Part shown: positions 19,954 through 29,336 of the stretch, one piece after another
How positions within the stretch are numbered: the first letter of the stretch is position 1
Layout: every line of letters starts with the position of its first letter
Assembly: GCF_963677305.1 (NCBI RefSeq)
Contig: NZ_OY781925.1
Coordinates: forward strand, 1,575,001 to 1,639,000
Direction: 5' to 3'
Source: an uncultured Holophaga sp.
GTDB taxonomy: Bacteria; Acidobacteriota; Holophagae; Holophagales; Holophagaceae
Length of the DNA stretch: 64,000 nucleotides
The notes under the pieces: generated by a model
Told to the model about the DNA's origin: nothing
The model's input: the letters and a program-made list of their open reading frames with translations, nothing else
Database searches by the model: none
Position numbers and translations under genes: made by a program

Positions 19954-20256
19954 CTAGAGCTTCAGGCCGGGCAGGTTCAGGCCACCGGCCATGCCTCCGG
20001 TCACCTTGCTCATGGCTTCGTCGGCCTTGGCGGCGGCGTCCTTGAAGGCAGCCAGGATGAGGTCCTCCAGCATGCTGGGGTCCTCGGGGTCCATGGCGTC
20101 CTTGGCGATGGAGAGGCCCACCAGCTCCTTGGAGCCGTTGAGGGTGACCTTCACCAACTCGCCCCCGGCGGTGCCCTCGGCGCGCAGGTTCTGCTGGGCG
20201 TCCTGCAGCTTGGTCTGCATGGCCTGGGCCTGCTTCATGAGGAATCGCATGTCCAT
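19954..20256 (-). CDS. ybaB: YbaB/EbfC nucleoid-associated protein
   Basis: 100-residue YbaB/EbfC family protein, a small dimeric DNA-binding protein. The MRFLMKQAQAMQ start, the LVKVTLNGSKELVGLSIA core and DLILAAFKDA helix are typical. AAGGAG stands seven bases before the ATG at 20256. It sits in a minus-strand run thiL, DUF2062 gene, ybaB, recR with gaps of 4-10 bases, so it is almost certainly cotranscribed. Confidence 0.94.
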   Translation of the reverse strand: MDMRFLMKQAQAMQTKLQDAQQNLRAEGTAGGELVKVTLNGSKELVGLSIAKDAMDPEDPSMLEDLILAAFKDAAAKADEAMSKVTGGMAGGLNLPGLKL

Positions 20257-20266
20257 GGGGAACTCC

Positions 20267-20821
20267 TTAGTGGGACGGGTCTGTGGGATGGTCGGCCTCC
20301 AGGGAGGCCAGGTGCCGCTGGTGGCGCAGGCGGAGGCGCTCCGCCACCCTCTTCATGACGAAATAGCCTACCGGAAGGGCGATGAGGCTGAAAACGAAGC
20401 CGCCGAGGATGTAGGCCCCCAGGATGGGTTCCAGCATCTTGAGGGCAGCGTGGAAGCCCTCCCGGGAGAGGAAGTTGTGGAAGCCGATTTCGCCCCAGTG
20501 GACATGTCGGCCCCTTACACAGAATCCCCGTCCCAGCAGGAGGTTGCCCAGGAGGACGCTGCTGGTGGCCATGGGGACCATGGTCCAGGGGTTGTTGATG
20601 AAGATGGCCAGGAAGAGCAGGGGGCGGTGGATCTTGCGGAAGATGAGGCAGAGCAGGGCGGCCAGGGCCACATGCAGACCCAGGAAGGGGTTCCAGGAGA
20701 TGGAGAACCCGATGGCAAAGCTCCAGGCCACCCGCTTGGTGCTCAGCTCCGGGTGCAGGATGTGGGACTTCAGCCGGGCCCACACGCTGGGTTTGGGGCT
20801 TGGCGTTGAGGTTTGGGTCAT
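20267..20821 (-). CDS. DUF2062 membrane protein
   Basis: 184-residue integral membrane protein of the DUF2062 family. The diagnostic run is SFAIGFSISWNPFLGLHV followed by INNPWTMVP, with three to four predicted helices and a basic C-terminal tail. The function of the family is not established. The gene lies four bases after thiL and ten before ybaB, so it belongs to that operon. Confidence 0.85.
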   Translation of the reverse strand: MTQTSTPSPKPSVWARLKSHILHPELSTKRVAWSFAIGFSISWNPFLGLHVALAALLCLIFRKIHRPLLFLAIFINNPWTMVPMATSSVLLGNLLLGRGFCVRGRHVHWGEIGFHNFLSREGFHAALKMLEPILGAYILGGFVFSLIALPVGYFVMKRVAERLRLRHQRHLASLEADHPTDPSH

Positions 20822-20825
20822 GGGC

Positions 20826-21737
20826 TCACGGAAGGAAGTGGTCGAAACTCAGGTCGGCAAGAGGGGAGAGTTCCATACCATCATAGTGGAGAAGGGGCGC
20901 CTCCCCCCGGGGGATCGCCCTGCCCACCTGCCAGAGGGGGAGTCCCAGGCGGGCCTCCAGCTCTGGCAGGCCCAGGCTGGAGGCAAAGCAGCGGGCGTAG
21001 TCCTCCCCGCCTCTGACCGCTTCGGGGGGCAGGCCCTCTGCGAGGATGATGCTCAGGCCCGAGGCCTCCGCCAGCATGCGGAGATCCTTGCTGAGCCCAT
21101 CGGAGAGATCGATGCCGGCATGGACCTCGGGGAGCGTGGCCAGGCGTTGCCCCAGGCCCAGGTTGGGGCAGGGATCCAGGTGGGCCCGCAGGTCCGGGTC
21201 AGGGTGCTCGGGGTCCCAGCGCTGACCGGCCATGAGCTTGTGCAGGCCCCGGAGGCTGGCCCCCGGCAGCTGATCGGTGTAGATCAGGTCTCCGGGCCGC
21301 ACGGTGTCGCGCCGAAGCCAGCGCTCCGCGGTGCCGAAGGCCGTGATGCCCAGGCCCAGCCCCGTGGCCCGGCCCACGGTATCTCCGCCGATGACCGGCA
21401 CGCCCGTCTCATGGGCGGCCTTGGCCAGTCCATCCAGGAATCGGAGGATCCACTCCCCTTCCTGGTCCCGGCCGATGGCCAGGGTGAGCAGGAAGCCCTG
21501 GGGCAGGGCCCCGCTGGCATCCAGGTCCGAGAGGTTGACCATGAGGAGCTTGCGCCCCAGGAGTTCCGGGGGATGCCACTCCAGGCTGAAGTGCTGGCCA
21601 GACTCCATGAGGTCTGTGCTCACCAGCATGCGCCGCCCTGGGGGCACCGGGGGCATCACCCCGCAGTCATCATTCAGCGCCTCCCCGCCAGGGAAGCGGG
21701 TGCGGATGTAGGCCAGCAGTTCAGATTCGGTCAGCAT
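20826..21737 (-). CDS. thiL: Thiamine-monophosphate kinase ThiL
   Basis: 303-residue ThiL, which phosphorylates thiamine monophosphate to the cofactor thiamine pyrophosphate. Motifs: DDCGVM near residue 23, STDLMESGQHF at about 40, NLSDLDASGALP at about 68, VIGGDTVGR near 115 and GIDLSDGLSKDL near 208, the metal- and ATP-binding Asp residues of the AIR-synthase fold. It is the first gene of the thiL-DUF2062-ybaB-recR run and lies 112 bases after dnaE. Confidence 0.93.
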   Translation of the reverse strand: MLTESELLAYIRTRFPGGEALNDDCGVMPPVPPGRRMLVSTDLMESGQHFSLEWHPPELLGRKLLMVNLSDLDASGALPQGFLLTLAIGRDQEGEWILRFLDGLAKAAHETGVPVIGGDTVGRATGLGLGITAFGTAERWLRRDTVRPGDLIYTDQLPGASLRGLHKLMAGQRWDPEHPDPDLRAHLDPCPNLGLGQRLATLPEVHAGIDLSDGLSKDLRMLAEASGLSIILAEGLPPEAVRGGEDYARCFASSLGLPELEARLGLPLWQVGRAIPRGEAPLLHYDGMELSPLADLSFDHFLP

Positions 21738-21777
21738 GGGAATTCCACCACCAAGGCACCAAGACTGGAAGGAAGCG

Positions 21778-21832
21778 CCCGGAAAGACAAGGAATGGATG
21801 GCGGAGGACCTGGGCCTTTCAGTCTTTCCGGG
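21778..21832. repeat. Inverted repeat between dnaE and thiL
   Basis: An 11-base perfect inverted repeat: CCCGGAAAGAC at 21778-21788 and GTCTTTCCGGG at 21822-21832, with 33 bases between. Beside it, at 21747-21763, lies ACCACCAAGGCACCAAG, whose complement resembles CTTGGTGCCTTGGTGG-type sequences known to me as dispersed intergenic repeats. The stretch next to the dnaE stop (21833-21852) is AT-rich. It could terminate dnaE transcription or be a small repeat element. Confidence 0.45.
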
Positions 21833-21849
21833 GGGAAATATATTTATTA

Positions 21850-24800
21850 TTAATATGTCCAGGTCAGGGCGCAGCCTGCCTCCTTGGCCAGACGGTCTGC
21901 GAGATCCGGGTCGAAGCGGACTTGGCACTCCGAGCCGCCCCGGACCCGTGCGAGGATGCCGCTCCGGCTCCGGTATTCGAAGGTCACGGGCAGACGGCCT
22001 TCGTGGAGGCGCAGCACCGGCAGGAGGCGGTGCGGGTACTGGCCGGCGGGCAGGCGGACCACCGCTCCCGTGAATCCCTTGCCCTGGAAGTTGTCCAGGG
22101 GCTCCAGGGCGCTCACGAAGAGCTTCATCACAGTCTGCTCATCCTCTTCGCTCTCTTCGTTGTTGTTGGAGATGGTCTCGATTTTGAGTTCCCCCGTGAC
22201 CCGCAGGAGGGCATCGGGCAGGGCGAACTCCCGGTAGAGCTCGAAGCTGCGGGTGCGCTGTTTGGTGGTCGGGTCGAAGCGGTTGGCCATGAGGAGGCCC
22301 TCGATGCGGTCCGTCAGGTCCTCCAGGACCAGGAGGGCCCAGGGTTCACCCTTCTGGTTGGTCTTGAACTGGACACTGCTCACCATCAGGCCCAGGGTCA
22401 CCGAGTCCCGGTCCTTGGCCCTTCCCGCCGCCACCGCCTCTTTGAGGGAGGCCAGGGTGCCCATGGTGTGGACCTGGACCGCATCCTTGTACTCCTCCAG
22501 GGGGTGCCCGGAGACGTAGAGGCCCAGGGACTCCCGCTCGCAGTGCAACCGCTCCTTGCGGCTCCAGGGATCCACATCCTCGGGCAGGGCCCAGTTGTCC
22601 GAGAGGCTCTCCATCTCGGCTTCATCGAAGAGCGAGGTCATGCCGTGGTTGGCGGCGGCTCCGGAGGAAGCGGCCTCCATGGCCCCCTGGAGCCCCGCCA
22701 GCAGGGCGGCCCGGTTCTCCTCCAGGCTGTCGAAGGCCCCCGCCTTGATCAGGCACTCCCAGACCTTCCGGTTGGCCTTGGAGAGGTCCGTGGCCTTGAG
22801 GGCATGGAAGAAGTCCTTGAAGCGGCCCTCTTCCCGGCGCGCCTCCAGGATGGCCTGCAGGGCGGCGTCCCCCAGGCCCTTGATGGCCGCCAGCCCGAAG
22901 CGGATCTGCTTGGGGCCGGTGATGGTGAAGTCCAGCTCCGACTCGTTGATATCGGGGCCCAGCACGTCGATGCCGATGTCCCGGCAGTTCTGGATGTACT
23001 TCACCACGTCATCGGTGCGCTGGCTCTTGGTGGAGAGCAGGCCCGCCATGAACTCCGTGCGGTAGTTGGCCTTCAGGTAGGCTGTCTCGTAGGCCACCAG
23101 GGCATAGGCGGCGGAGTGGCTCTTGTTGAAGCCGTAGCCTGCGAAGTACTCGATGGTGTCGAAGAGCTCCATGGTCTTCTTCTCATCGAAGCCATTGCAG
23201 ACGCCCCGCTCCACGAAGCGGTGCTTCTCCTTCTTCATCTTCTCCACGTCCTTCTTGCCCATGGCGCGGCGCAGCATGTCTGCCTCGCCCAGGGAGAAGC
23301 CCGCCACCCGCTGGGCGATCTGCATGACCTGCTCCTGGTAGAGGATCACGCCGTACGAGGGTGCCAGACAGGTCTCCAGCTCGGGGAAGGGGTAGGCCAC
23401 GGGTTCCCGCCCATGGCGGCGGTTGACGTAGGTGTCGCCCATGCCCGCGCCCAGGGGGCCTGGGCGGAAGAGGGCGTTGAGGGCGATGAGGTCGTCGAAG
23501 CGGTCCGGCTGGAGCTTGCGCAGGAGGTTTTTCATGCCCCCGGACTCGAACTGGAAGACGCCATCCGTGTCGCCCTGGCTGAAGAGCTCGTAGGTCTTCT
23601 TGTCATCGAAGCCCCGGATGCTCAGCATGTCCAGGGGGGCGCCCTGGGTCTGGGCGATGTAGCCCTGGGTCTTGGCGATCTGGGTCAGGGTCTCCAGGCC
23701 CAGGAAGTCCATCTTGAGGAGGCCGGCCCGCTCTGCCTCGGTCATGGTGTACTGCACCATCACCTTGTCGTCCTTGTCCTTGCATAGCGGGGCGAACTTG
23801 GTCAGCTCATCTGGGCTGATGATGACCCCGGCGGCGTGGATGCCGGTGTTGCGGGCGAGTCCTTCCAGTCGGGCGGAGACATCCAGGATCTCCTTCACAT
23901 CGGGCTCGCTGTTGTAGCGCTCCCGCAGCTTCTCCGACTCCTCCAGGGCCTGGGCCACGCTCATGTTCTGGCCCGGCACCGAGGGCACCAGCTTGGTGAT
24001 CTCGTTGGACCAGTTGAAGTCCTTCTCGTAGACCCGCGCTACATCCTTGATGACGGCCTTGGTCTTGAGGGCGTTGATGGTGACGATGTTGCAGACGCGG
24101 TCCCGGCCGTATTTCTCGGTCACGTAGTCGATGACCCGCTGGCGCCCGTCGCGGCAGAAGTCGATGTCCACGTCGGGCATGGAGACGCGCTCGGGGTTGA
24201 GGAAGCGCTCGAAGAGGAGATCGAACTGCATGGGGTCAATGTCGGTGATGGTGAGGGCCCAGGAGACGATGCTCCCGGCGGCGGAGCCGCGACCCGGTCC
24301 CACGGGGACCCCGATCTCCCGGCTCTTGGCGATGAAGTCCCACACCAGCAGGAAGTAGCCGGGGTAGCCCATCTTGAGGATGGTGCCGATCTCGAATTCC
24401 AGGCGCTTGCGGTACTGTTCTTCGGTGTACTTGAGCAGCCCCTTGTCCCAGAGGGGCTTGCACTCCACCAGACGCTTCTCGAACCACTCCCGGGTCACGA
24501 ACTCGAAGTAGCTCTCCAGGGTGTGTCCATCGGGCACGGGGAACTGGGGGGGGATGGGCTTGCGGGTGATGGGGTAGAGCTCGACCTTGTCGGCGATCTC
24601 CAGGGTGCGGGCCAGGAGCTCCGGGTGATCGGGGAAGGTGGCGGCCATCTCCTCGGGGGTCTTGACGTAGAACTGGTCCGAGGAGAAGCGCATGCGGTTC
24701 TTGTCGCTCTTGAGGCGCTTGGTGCCGATGCAGAGCAGGGTGTCGTGGAGATCCGCGTCATCCTGGTTCAGGTAGTGGGCGTCATTGGTGGCCACCAGGG

Positions 24801-25467
24801 GAATGCCGGTCTTCTCGCTCAGCTCAAACTGCATGGGGATGATCAGGCGCTCCTCCTCGAAGCCCTGATCCTGGATTTCCAGGTAGAAGTCCTCCCCGAA
24901 GATCTCCTTGAACTCCAGGGCGGCCTTCTCGGCGGCCTCGAAGTTCCCTGACAGCAGCCGGGCCTGCACCTCCCCACCCAGGCAGGCCGACAGCGCGATG
25001 AGTCCCTCGGCGTGCTGGCGCAGCAGCTCCTTGTCCACACGGGGTTTGTAGTAGAAGCCTTCGGTGAAGCCCTGGGAGACCATCTTGGAGAGGTTCTTGA
25101 ACCCGGTCTGGTTCTTGGCCAGGAGCACCAGGTGATAACCCGCGTCGCGGTGTCCGGAAGGGTCGTGGCAGTCCTCCATGCCCTCGGTGTTGGGGGCCTG
25201 GGAGGCATCGAACTTGCGGTCGAAGCGGCTGCGGGGGGCCACGTAGACCTCGCAGCCCAGGATGGGCTTCACCCCCCAGTTCCCCTCGGCATCCTTGGTC
25301 TTCTCGCAGGCGTCATAGAACTTCATCAGACCGAACATGTTTCCGTGGTCCGTGAGGGCCACGGCGGGCATGCCCGAGGCCTTGCACTTCTTGACCAGAT
25401 CGGAGATGCGGGTGAAGCCGTCGAGCAGGGAATACTCGGTGTGGAGGTGGAGATGGACGAAGCTCAT
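21850..25467 (-). CDS. dnaE: DNA polymerase III alpha subunit DnaE
   Basis: 1205-residue replicative polymerase subunit of the DnaE1 class. N-terminal PHP domain (FVHLHLHTEYSLLDG, ALTDHGNMFG), polymerase palm with the catalytic SMPDVDIDFCRDGR motif at about residue 430, GRGSAAGS just before it, fingers, a helix-hairpin-helix region (about 850-930), then an OB fold near the C-terminus. Length matches bacterial DnaE1 (about 1160-1200). A promoter is expected in 25468-25606, shared with the divergent lipoprotein gene. Confidence 0.97.
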   Translation of the reverse strand: MSFVHLHLHTEYSLLDGFTRISDLVKKCKASGMPAVALTDHGNMFGLMKFYDACEKTKDAEGNWGVKPILGCEVYVAPRSRFDRKFDASQAPNTEGMEDCHDPSGHRDAGYHLVLLAKNQTGFKNLSKMVSQGFTEGFYYKPRVDKELLRQHAEGLIALSACLGGEVQARLLSGNFEAAEKAALEFKEIFGEDFYLEIQDQGFEEERLIIPMQFELSEKTGIPLVATNDAHYLNQDDADLHDTLLCIGTKRLKSDKNRMRFSSDQFYVKTPEEMAATFPDHPELLARTLEIADKVELYPITRKPIPPQFPVPDGHTLESYFEFVTREWFEKRLVECKPLWDKGLLKYTEEQYRKRLEFEIGTILKMGYPGYFLLVWDFIAKSREIGVPVGPGRGSAAGSIVSWALTITDIDPMQFDLLFERFLNPERVSMPDVDIDFCRDGRQRVIDYVTEKYGRDRVCNIVTINALKTKAVIKDVARVYEKDFNWSNEITKLVPSVPGQNMSVAQALEESEKLRERYNSEPDVKEILDVSARLEGLARNTGIHAAGVIISPDELTKFAPLCKDKDDKVMVQYTMTEAERAGLLKMDFLGLETLTQIAKTQGYIAQTQGAPLDMLSIRGFDDKKTYELFSQGDTDGVFQFESGGMKNLLRKLQPDRFDDLIALNALFRPGPLGAGMGDTYVNRRHGREPVAYPFPELETCLAPSYGVILYQEQVMQIAQRVAGFSLGEADMLRRAMGKKDVEKMKKEKHRFVERGVCNGFDEKKTMELFDTIEYFAGYGFNKSHSAAYALVAYETAYLKANYRTEFMAGLLSTKSQRTDDVVKYIQNCRDIGIDVLGPDINESELDFTITGPKQIRFGLAAIKGLGDAALQAILEARREEGRFKDFFHALKATDLSKANRKVWECLIKAGAFDSLEENRAALLAGLQGAMEAASSGAAANHGMTSLFDEAEMESLSDNWALPEDVDPWSRKERLHCERESLGLYVSGHPLEEYKDAVQVHTMGTLASLKEAVAAGRAKDRDSVTLGLMVSSVQFKTNQKGEPWALLVLEDLTDRIEGLLMANRFDPTTKQRTRSFELYREFALPDALLRVTGELKIETISNNNEESEEDEQTVMKLFVSALEPLDNFQGKGFTGAVVRLPAGQYPHRLLPVLRLHEGRLPVTFEYRSRSGILARVRGGSECQVRFDPDLADRLAKEAGCALTWTY

Positions 25468-25606
25468 GCCTCCATTCTCTCCCGGGGGGCCTCCCAGCGG
25501 AAGGCGAGGCCCGCCCGGCGGGGGAGCATTGACAAAGCCCTGCTTTGGGGCTCAGTTAGAGGGAGCTTTCCGGCCCACAACCCCGCTGCACGCCTCTGGA
25601 GTCCCC

Positions 25607-26104
25607 ATGAAGCCCTCCCACCTTCTGCTTCCGGTCCTGAGCCTCGCCCTCACCCTCGCCTGCGGGGGCCCCTCCCTCATGCCCAACCGCGTGGTGGGGG
25701 GACGGGCCTCCTCCGGCATGAGCGAGGCCCAGCTCATCGAGCGGCTCGGCGCCCCCCTCGAGTCGGTGACCTATGGCCGGGTGAAGTACCTCTCCTTCCC
25801 CACCCTCGAGGCCCAGGGCACCCTGGTCCGTTTCAGCAAGGACAACCCCACCTGGGTGAGGCTGGTGGACGGCACCTTCGATACCTATGTCCGCAGGCCT
25901 GACCCGGCTTTCGTCCCCCAGACTCCTCCGCCCGTTGCCGCCCCTGAGCCGGCTCCCAGGGCCGTGCCCCCCCAGCCCGCCGCACCCGCCTACGACCTGC
26001 GGGGCGAGCTCGAAAGGCTCAATAAGATGAAGGCTGATGGCCTGATCACGGAGGATGAATACAAGACCCTCCGGGCCCATGTGCTTGAAAAGGCGATGAA
26101 GTAG
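25607..26104 (+). CDS. SHOCT-domain lipoprotein
   Basis: 165-residue predicted lipoprotein. The signal sequence LLLPVLSLALTLAC ends in a lipobox Cys near residue 19. A SmpA/OmlA-flavoured segment follows (MSEAQLIERLGAPLESVTYG, then a strand-rich stretch), then a Pro/Ala-rich linker, then a C-terminal SHOCT motif (LERLNKMKADGLITEDEYKTLR). SHOCT modules are short oligomerisation tails. TGGAG precedes the ATG at 25607; the longer upstream frame overlaps dnaE. Its function is unknown. A TTGACA at 25529 is a possible -35 element, but no good -10 follows. Confidence 0.75.
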   Translation: MKPSHLLLPVLSLALTLACGGPSLMPNRVVGGRASSGMSEAQLIERLGAPLESVTYGRVKYLSFPTLEAQGTLVRFSKDNPTWVRLVDGTFDTYVRRPDPAFVPQTPPPVAAPEPAPRAVPPQPAAPAYDLRGELERLNKMKADGLITEDEYKTLRAHVLEKAMK

Positions 26105-26185
26105 AACTCATGCTCAATACCGGGGGGGTCGATGGGTACCCATCCACCCCAGTCCTGGCACTCCCAGGACCACCCGGCGAGGTGC

Positions 26186-27460
26186 ATGTTGGAACAACTG
26201 GAACTCTTCCACGCCCCCAGCAGAACTGTGGCCATGATCCTGGCCGGGGGGCGCGGGACGCGCCTGATGGACCTGACCTCCCGCCTCTCGAAGCCAGGCC
26301 TGGACTTCGGGGGCAAGTACGCCATCATCGACTTCACCCTCTCCAACTGTGTGAACTCGGGCATCCGCAAGATCCAGGTGCTGACCCAGTACAACTCCCA
26401 CCGACTCCTGGAGCACCTCCAGTTCGCCTGGTCCTTCCTGTCTCCGGAGTTGCGGGAGTTCGTCCATGTGCTGCCTGCCCAGCAGAGTCTGGAGCGGGAC
26501 CAGTGGTACAGCGGCACGGCTGATGCCGTCTACCAGAACCTCTCCAATCTCCAGGACCACGACCCGGAGCACGTCCTGGTCCTGGCGGGTGACCACATCT
26601 ACAAGATGGACTACCGGCGCTTCCTGGCCGACCACCTGACCAAGGATGCGGACATGAGCATCGCCTGTATCGATGTCCCCAGGATGGAGGGGACGGCCTT
26701 CGGTATTGTGGCCGTTGACGAGGATGACCGCATCGTGGAGTTCGTGGAGAAGCCCGAGGACCCCCCCGCACTTCCCGATGACCCGGACCGGGCCTTCGTC
26801 AGCATGGGCATCTACCTCTTCAAGGCCAAGTTCCTGTATGAGCAACTGGCGCGGGATGCCGCCGATCCTGCCTCCAGTCACGACTTCGGCAAGGACCTCA
26901 TCCCCTACCTTATCTCCAGGGCACGGGTCTTCGCCCACCGTTTCAGCCGGAGCTGCGTGAACAACAAGGACAAGACGCCTTACTGGCGGGATGTGGGGAC
27001 CGTGGATGCCTACTGGGAGGCCAGCATCGACCTGACCACCGTGGACCCGGCCCTGAACCTCTATGACATCAACTGGCCCATCTTCACCCACCAGCGCCAG
27101 CTTCCCCCGGCGAAGTTTGTCCACAGCGATCCCCATCGCAACGGCTTGGCCCTGGCCAGCGTGATCTCGGCCGGGGTCATCATCTCCGGGGCCACCATCC
27201 AGCAGTCCCTCATCTCATCGGGGGTCAAGGTCCACTCCCACGCCTACCTCCATGAGGCGGTGATCCTACCCGATGCGGACATCGGGGGGCACGCCAGACT
27301 CCGCAAGGTCGTGGTGGACCGGGGCACCCATATCCCCCGGGGACTGATCGTGGGGGAGGATCCTGACCACGATGCCCGCCGCTTCTACCGCACCGCCAGC
27401 GGGGTGACCCTCATCTCCCAGCGGATGTTGGACCGTCTGGCCGAGTTCGGTGGCTGCTGA
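26186..27460 (+). CDS. glgC: Glucose-1-phosphate adenylyltransferase GlgC
   Basis: 424-residue ADP-glucose pyrophosphorylase, the committed step of glycogen synthesis. The nucleotide loop MILAGGRGTRLMDLT near residue 17, KPGLDFGGKYAIIDFTLSNC, LVLAGDHIYKMDY near 135 and EFVEKPEDPP near 193 are all present, followed by a left-handed beta-helix C-terminus. The Met at 26186 matches family starts; an in-frame ATG at 26132 lacks homology. It is followed by glgA 100 bases later. Confidence 0.95.
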   Translation: MLEQLELFHAPSRTVAMILAGGRGTRLMDLTSRLSKPGLDFGGKYAIIDFTLSNCVNSGIRKIQVLTQYNSHRLLEHLQFAWSFLSPELREFVHVLPAQQSLERDQWYSGTADAVYQNLSNLQDHDPEHVLVLAGDHIYKMDYRRFLADHLTKDADMSIACIDVPRMEGTAFGIVAVDEDDRIVEFVEKPEDPPALPDDPDRAFVSMGIYLFKAKFLYEQLARDAADPASSHDFGKDLIPYLISRARVFAHRFSRSCVNNKDKTPYWRDVGTVDAYWEASIDLTTVDPALNLYDINWPIFTHQRQLPPAKFVHSDPHRNGLALASVISAGVIISGATIQQSLISSGVKVHSHAYLHEAVILPDADIGGHARLRKVVVDRGTHIPRGLIVGEDPDHDARRFYRTASGVTLISQRMLDRLAEFGGC

Positions 27461-27480
27461 GTCTCCTGTGACTTTTCCAG

Positions 27481-27523
27481 TGCCCGGGTCCGGGGAGGTG
27501 GAAGTCCCGAGGGAGCCCGGGCA
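27481..27523 (+). repeat. Hairpin between glgC and glgA
   Basis: TGCCCGGG (27481-27488) and CCCGGGCA (27516-27523) are perfect complements, with further pairing inside (CGGGGA with TCCCG). There is no T-run. It lies mid-way in the 100-base gap and could stabilise the glgC transcript or dampen read-through to glgA. Confidence 0.5.
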
Positions 27524-27560
27524 TCCTGGAGTCCCTGATTCCCTGTGAGGCTCATCAGCC

Positions 27561-28985
27561 ATGCGCATCCTGCACACCGCCGCCGAGTTCTTCCCCTTCG
27601 TCAAGGCAGGGGGGCTGGGGGATGTGGTCGGCGCCCTGCCCAGGGCCCTGCGGGAGATCGGGCTCAGCTCCCGTATCCTCCTGCCGGGCTTTCCCGCCCT
27701 CAAGGCAGGCATTCCCCCCCGTCGGCTCATCCGCACCTGGGATGACCTCATGGGCGGCGGACCGGCCCGTCTCCTCCAGGGGCGGATGGAGGACGGGCTC
27801 AGCGTCTATCTCCTGGACTCCCCCTTCTTCGACCGCCCCGGGGGACCCTACGATGAGTGGGGAGACAGCCACCGGAAGTTCGCAGCCTTCTCCTGGGCCG
27901 CCGCTCACCTGGCCCTGGAGGGCGATGGGGCAGGCTGGCATCCGCAGATCCTTCACTGCCATGACTGGCAGACGGCCCTTGCCCCGGTCTATCTGTCGAA
28001 GGAGCTGTCCAGGCCCAGGACCCTGCTCACCATCCACAATCTGGCCTACCAGGGTGTCTACCCCGCAGGAGTGATGGCGGAGCTCTGGCTGGATCCCCAG
28101 CTCTTCCACATGCACGGGGTTGAATACTATGGCCACCTCAGCTTCCTGAAGGGGGGGCTGCAGTTCGCCGACCGCATCAGCACCGTGAGCCCCACCTATG
28201 CGAGGGAGATCCAGACCCCGGACTTCGGGGAGGGACTGGACGGGGTCCTGCGGGATCGGGCCACGGATGTGGTGGGGATCCTCAATGGGGTGGATGAGTC
28301 GGTCTGGAACCCCTCCCAGAGCCCCCACCTGGGGGCCCACTACGACTCCCGGCTCCTCTCCGGCAAGAAGGTCGACAAGAACCTCCTCCAGCAGGAGATG
28401 GGCCTGGAGGAGCTCCCCGACGCACCCCTCTTCGGCGTGATCAGCCGACTGGCCCCCCAGAAGGGGCTGGACTTGGTGCTCTCCAATGTGGACTACCTGG
28501 TCAGTCTGGGGGCCCAGCTGGTGGTCCTGGGCTCCGGCGATCCCCTGCTGGAGACCGGCTTCCGCACCCTGGCGGGCCGCTATCCCGGGCGGGTGGCGAT
28601 CCACCTCGGCTTCAACGAGGGCTTGGCGCATCGGATCCTTGCGGGGGCCGATGTCCTCCTGATGCCCAGCCGTCAGGAGCCCTGTGGGCTCACCCAGATG
28701 TACGCCCTGCGCTACGGTGCCCTCCCTCTCGTGCGCCGCACCGGCGGTCTGGCGGACACTGTGGTGGACACCTGCGAGGCCACCCTGGCAGAGGGCAGCG
28801 CCACCGGTTTCACCTTTGAGGATCCGAACTCCTGGATCCTCGGCGAGACTCTCGGCCGGGCCGTGCGCCTCTATCGCGAGGATCCCCGCACCTGGCTCAA
28901 GGTCCAGCGACGGGGCATGCGCCAGGACCTGGGCTGGCATGCCGCTGCCCGGCACTACCGGGATCTCTACGCATCCATGCTCTGA
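27561..28985 (+). CDS. glgA: Glycogen synthase GlgA
   Basis: 474-residue ADP-glucose:starch/glycogen glucosyltransferase of family GT5. N-terminal FVKAGGLGDVVGALP carries the K-x-G-G-L substrate loop; QILHCHDWQTAL, TIHNLAYQG and YYGHLSFLKGGL follow. The C-terminal half has GVISRLAPQKGLDL and MPSRQEPCGLTQMYALRYG with the catalytic Glu region. Length is typical. It acts on the ADP-glucose made by GlgC. Confidence 0.96.
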   Translation: MRILHTAAEFFPFVKAGGLGDVVGALPRALREIGLSSRILLPGFPALKAGIPPRRLIRTWDDLMGGGPARLLQGRMEDGLSVYLLDSPFFDRPGGPYDEWGDSHRKFAAFSWAAAHLALEGDGAGWHPQILHCHDWQTALAPVYLSKELSRPRTLLTIHNLAYQGVYPAGVMAELWLDPQLFHMHGVEYYGHLSFLKGGLQFADRISTVSPTYAREIQTPDFGEGLDGVLRDRATDVVGILNGVDESVWNPSQSPHLGAHYDSRLLSGKKVDKNLLQQEMGLEELPDAPLFGVISRLAPQKGLDLVLSNVDYLVSLGAQLVVLGSGDPLLETGFRTLAGRYPGRVAIHLGFNEGLAHRILAGADVLLMPSRQEPCGLTQMYALRYGALPLVRRTGGLADTVVDTCEATLAEGSATGFTFEDPNSWILGETLGRAVRLYREDPRTWLKVQRRGMRQDLGWHAAARHYRDLYASML

Positions 28986-29336
28986 GGGGCGTCCAGAAGC
29001 CCAAGCCGCCGGCTGAGCCCGGATTATGCATTGACTCCCAGCGCAGGACCATCCCGTTCATCCCCTTCATCCAGGCTTGACATGCACTTTATTCAGCCAA
29101 GATGAAGAGGATGAACAGGATGACTGCACGCTATAGGCGATGATGCACTCGCGATCCAGGCGCACAGGAAACTCAGGGCCCAGTTCGTCTTGGGTACCAA
29201 ACGGTTCCCGATGATGGTCAGCCGCCTGGGCTTTACGCCGGGCCTTGCCCAGGCCTCAGATGACTCAATTGCAGAATCCGGGCTGAGTTGCGGGACTCTG
29301 ATTCGGTCCCCCGCGAGGGACACCCTTTGCGAGGCC
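28986..29336. other. Gene-less convergent gap with an inverted repeat
   Basis: Between the convergent glgA and ilvY genes. Apart from the inverted repeat at 29051-29121 I see no feature: the short frames here lack ribosome sites and known motifs. The stretch 29150-29330 is GC-rich, and no intrinsic terminator with a T-run was found. Confidence 0.5.
29051..29121. repeat. 26-base imperfect inverted repeat
   Basis: Bases 29051-29076 and 29096-29121 are inverted copies matching at 22 of 26 positions, around a 19-base AT-rich loop. The arm contains GTTCATCC and CTTCATC units. It lies between two converging genes and can fold into a long hairpin, so it could be a bidirectional terminator. The GTTCATCC wording also recalls dispersed intergenic repeats seen in other bacteria (recollection, not checked). 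Confidence 0.6.
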
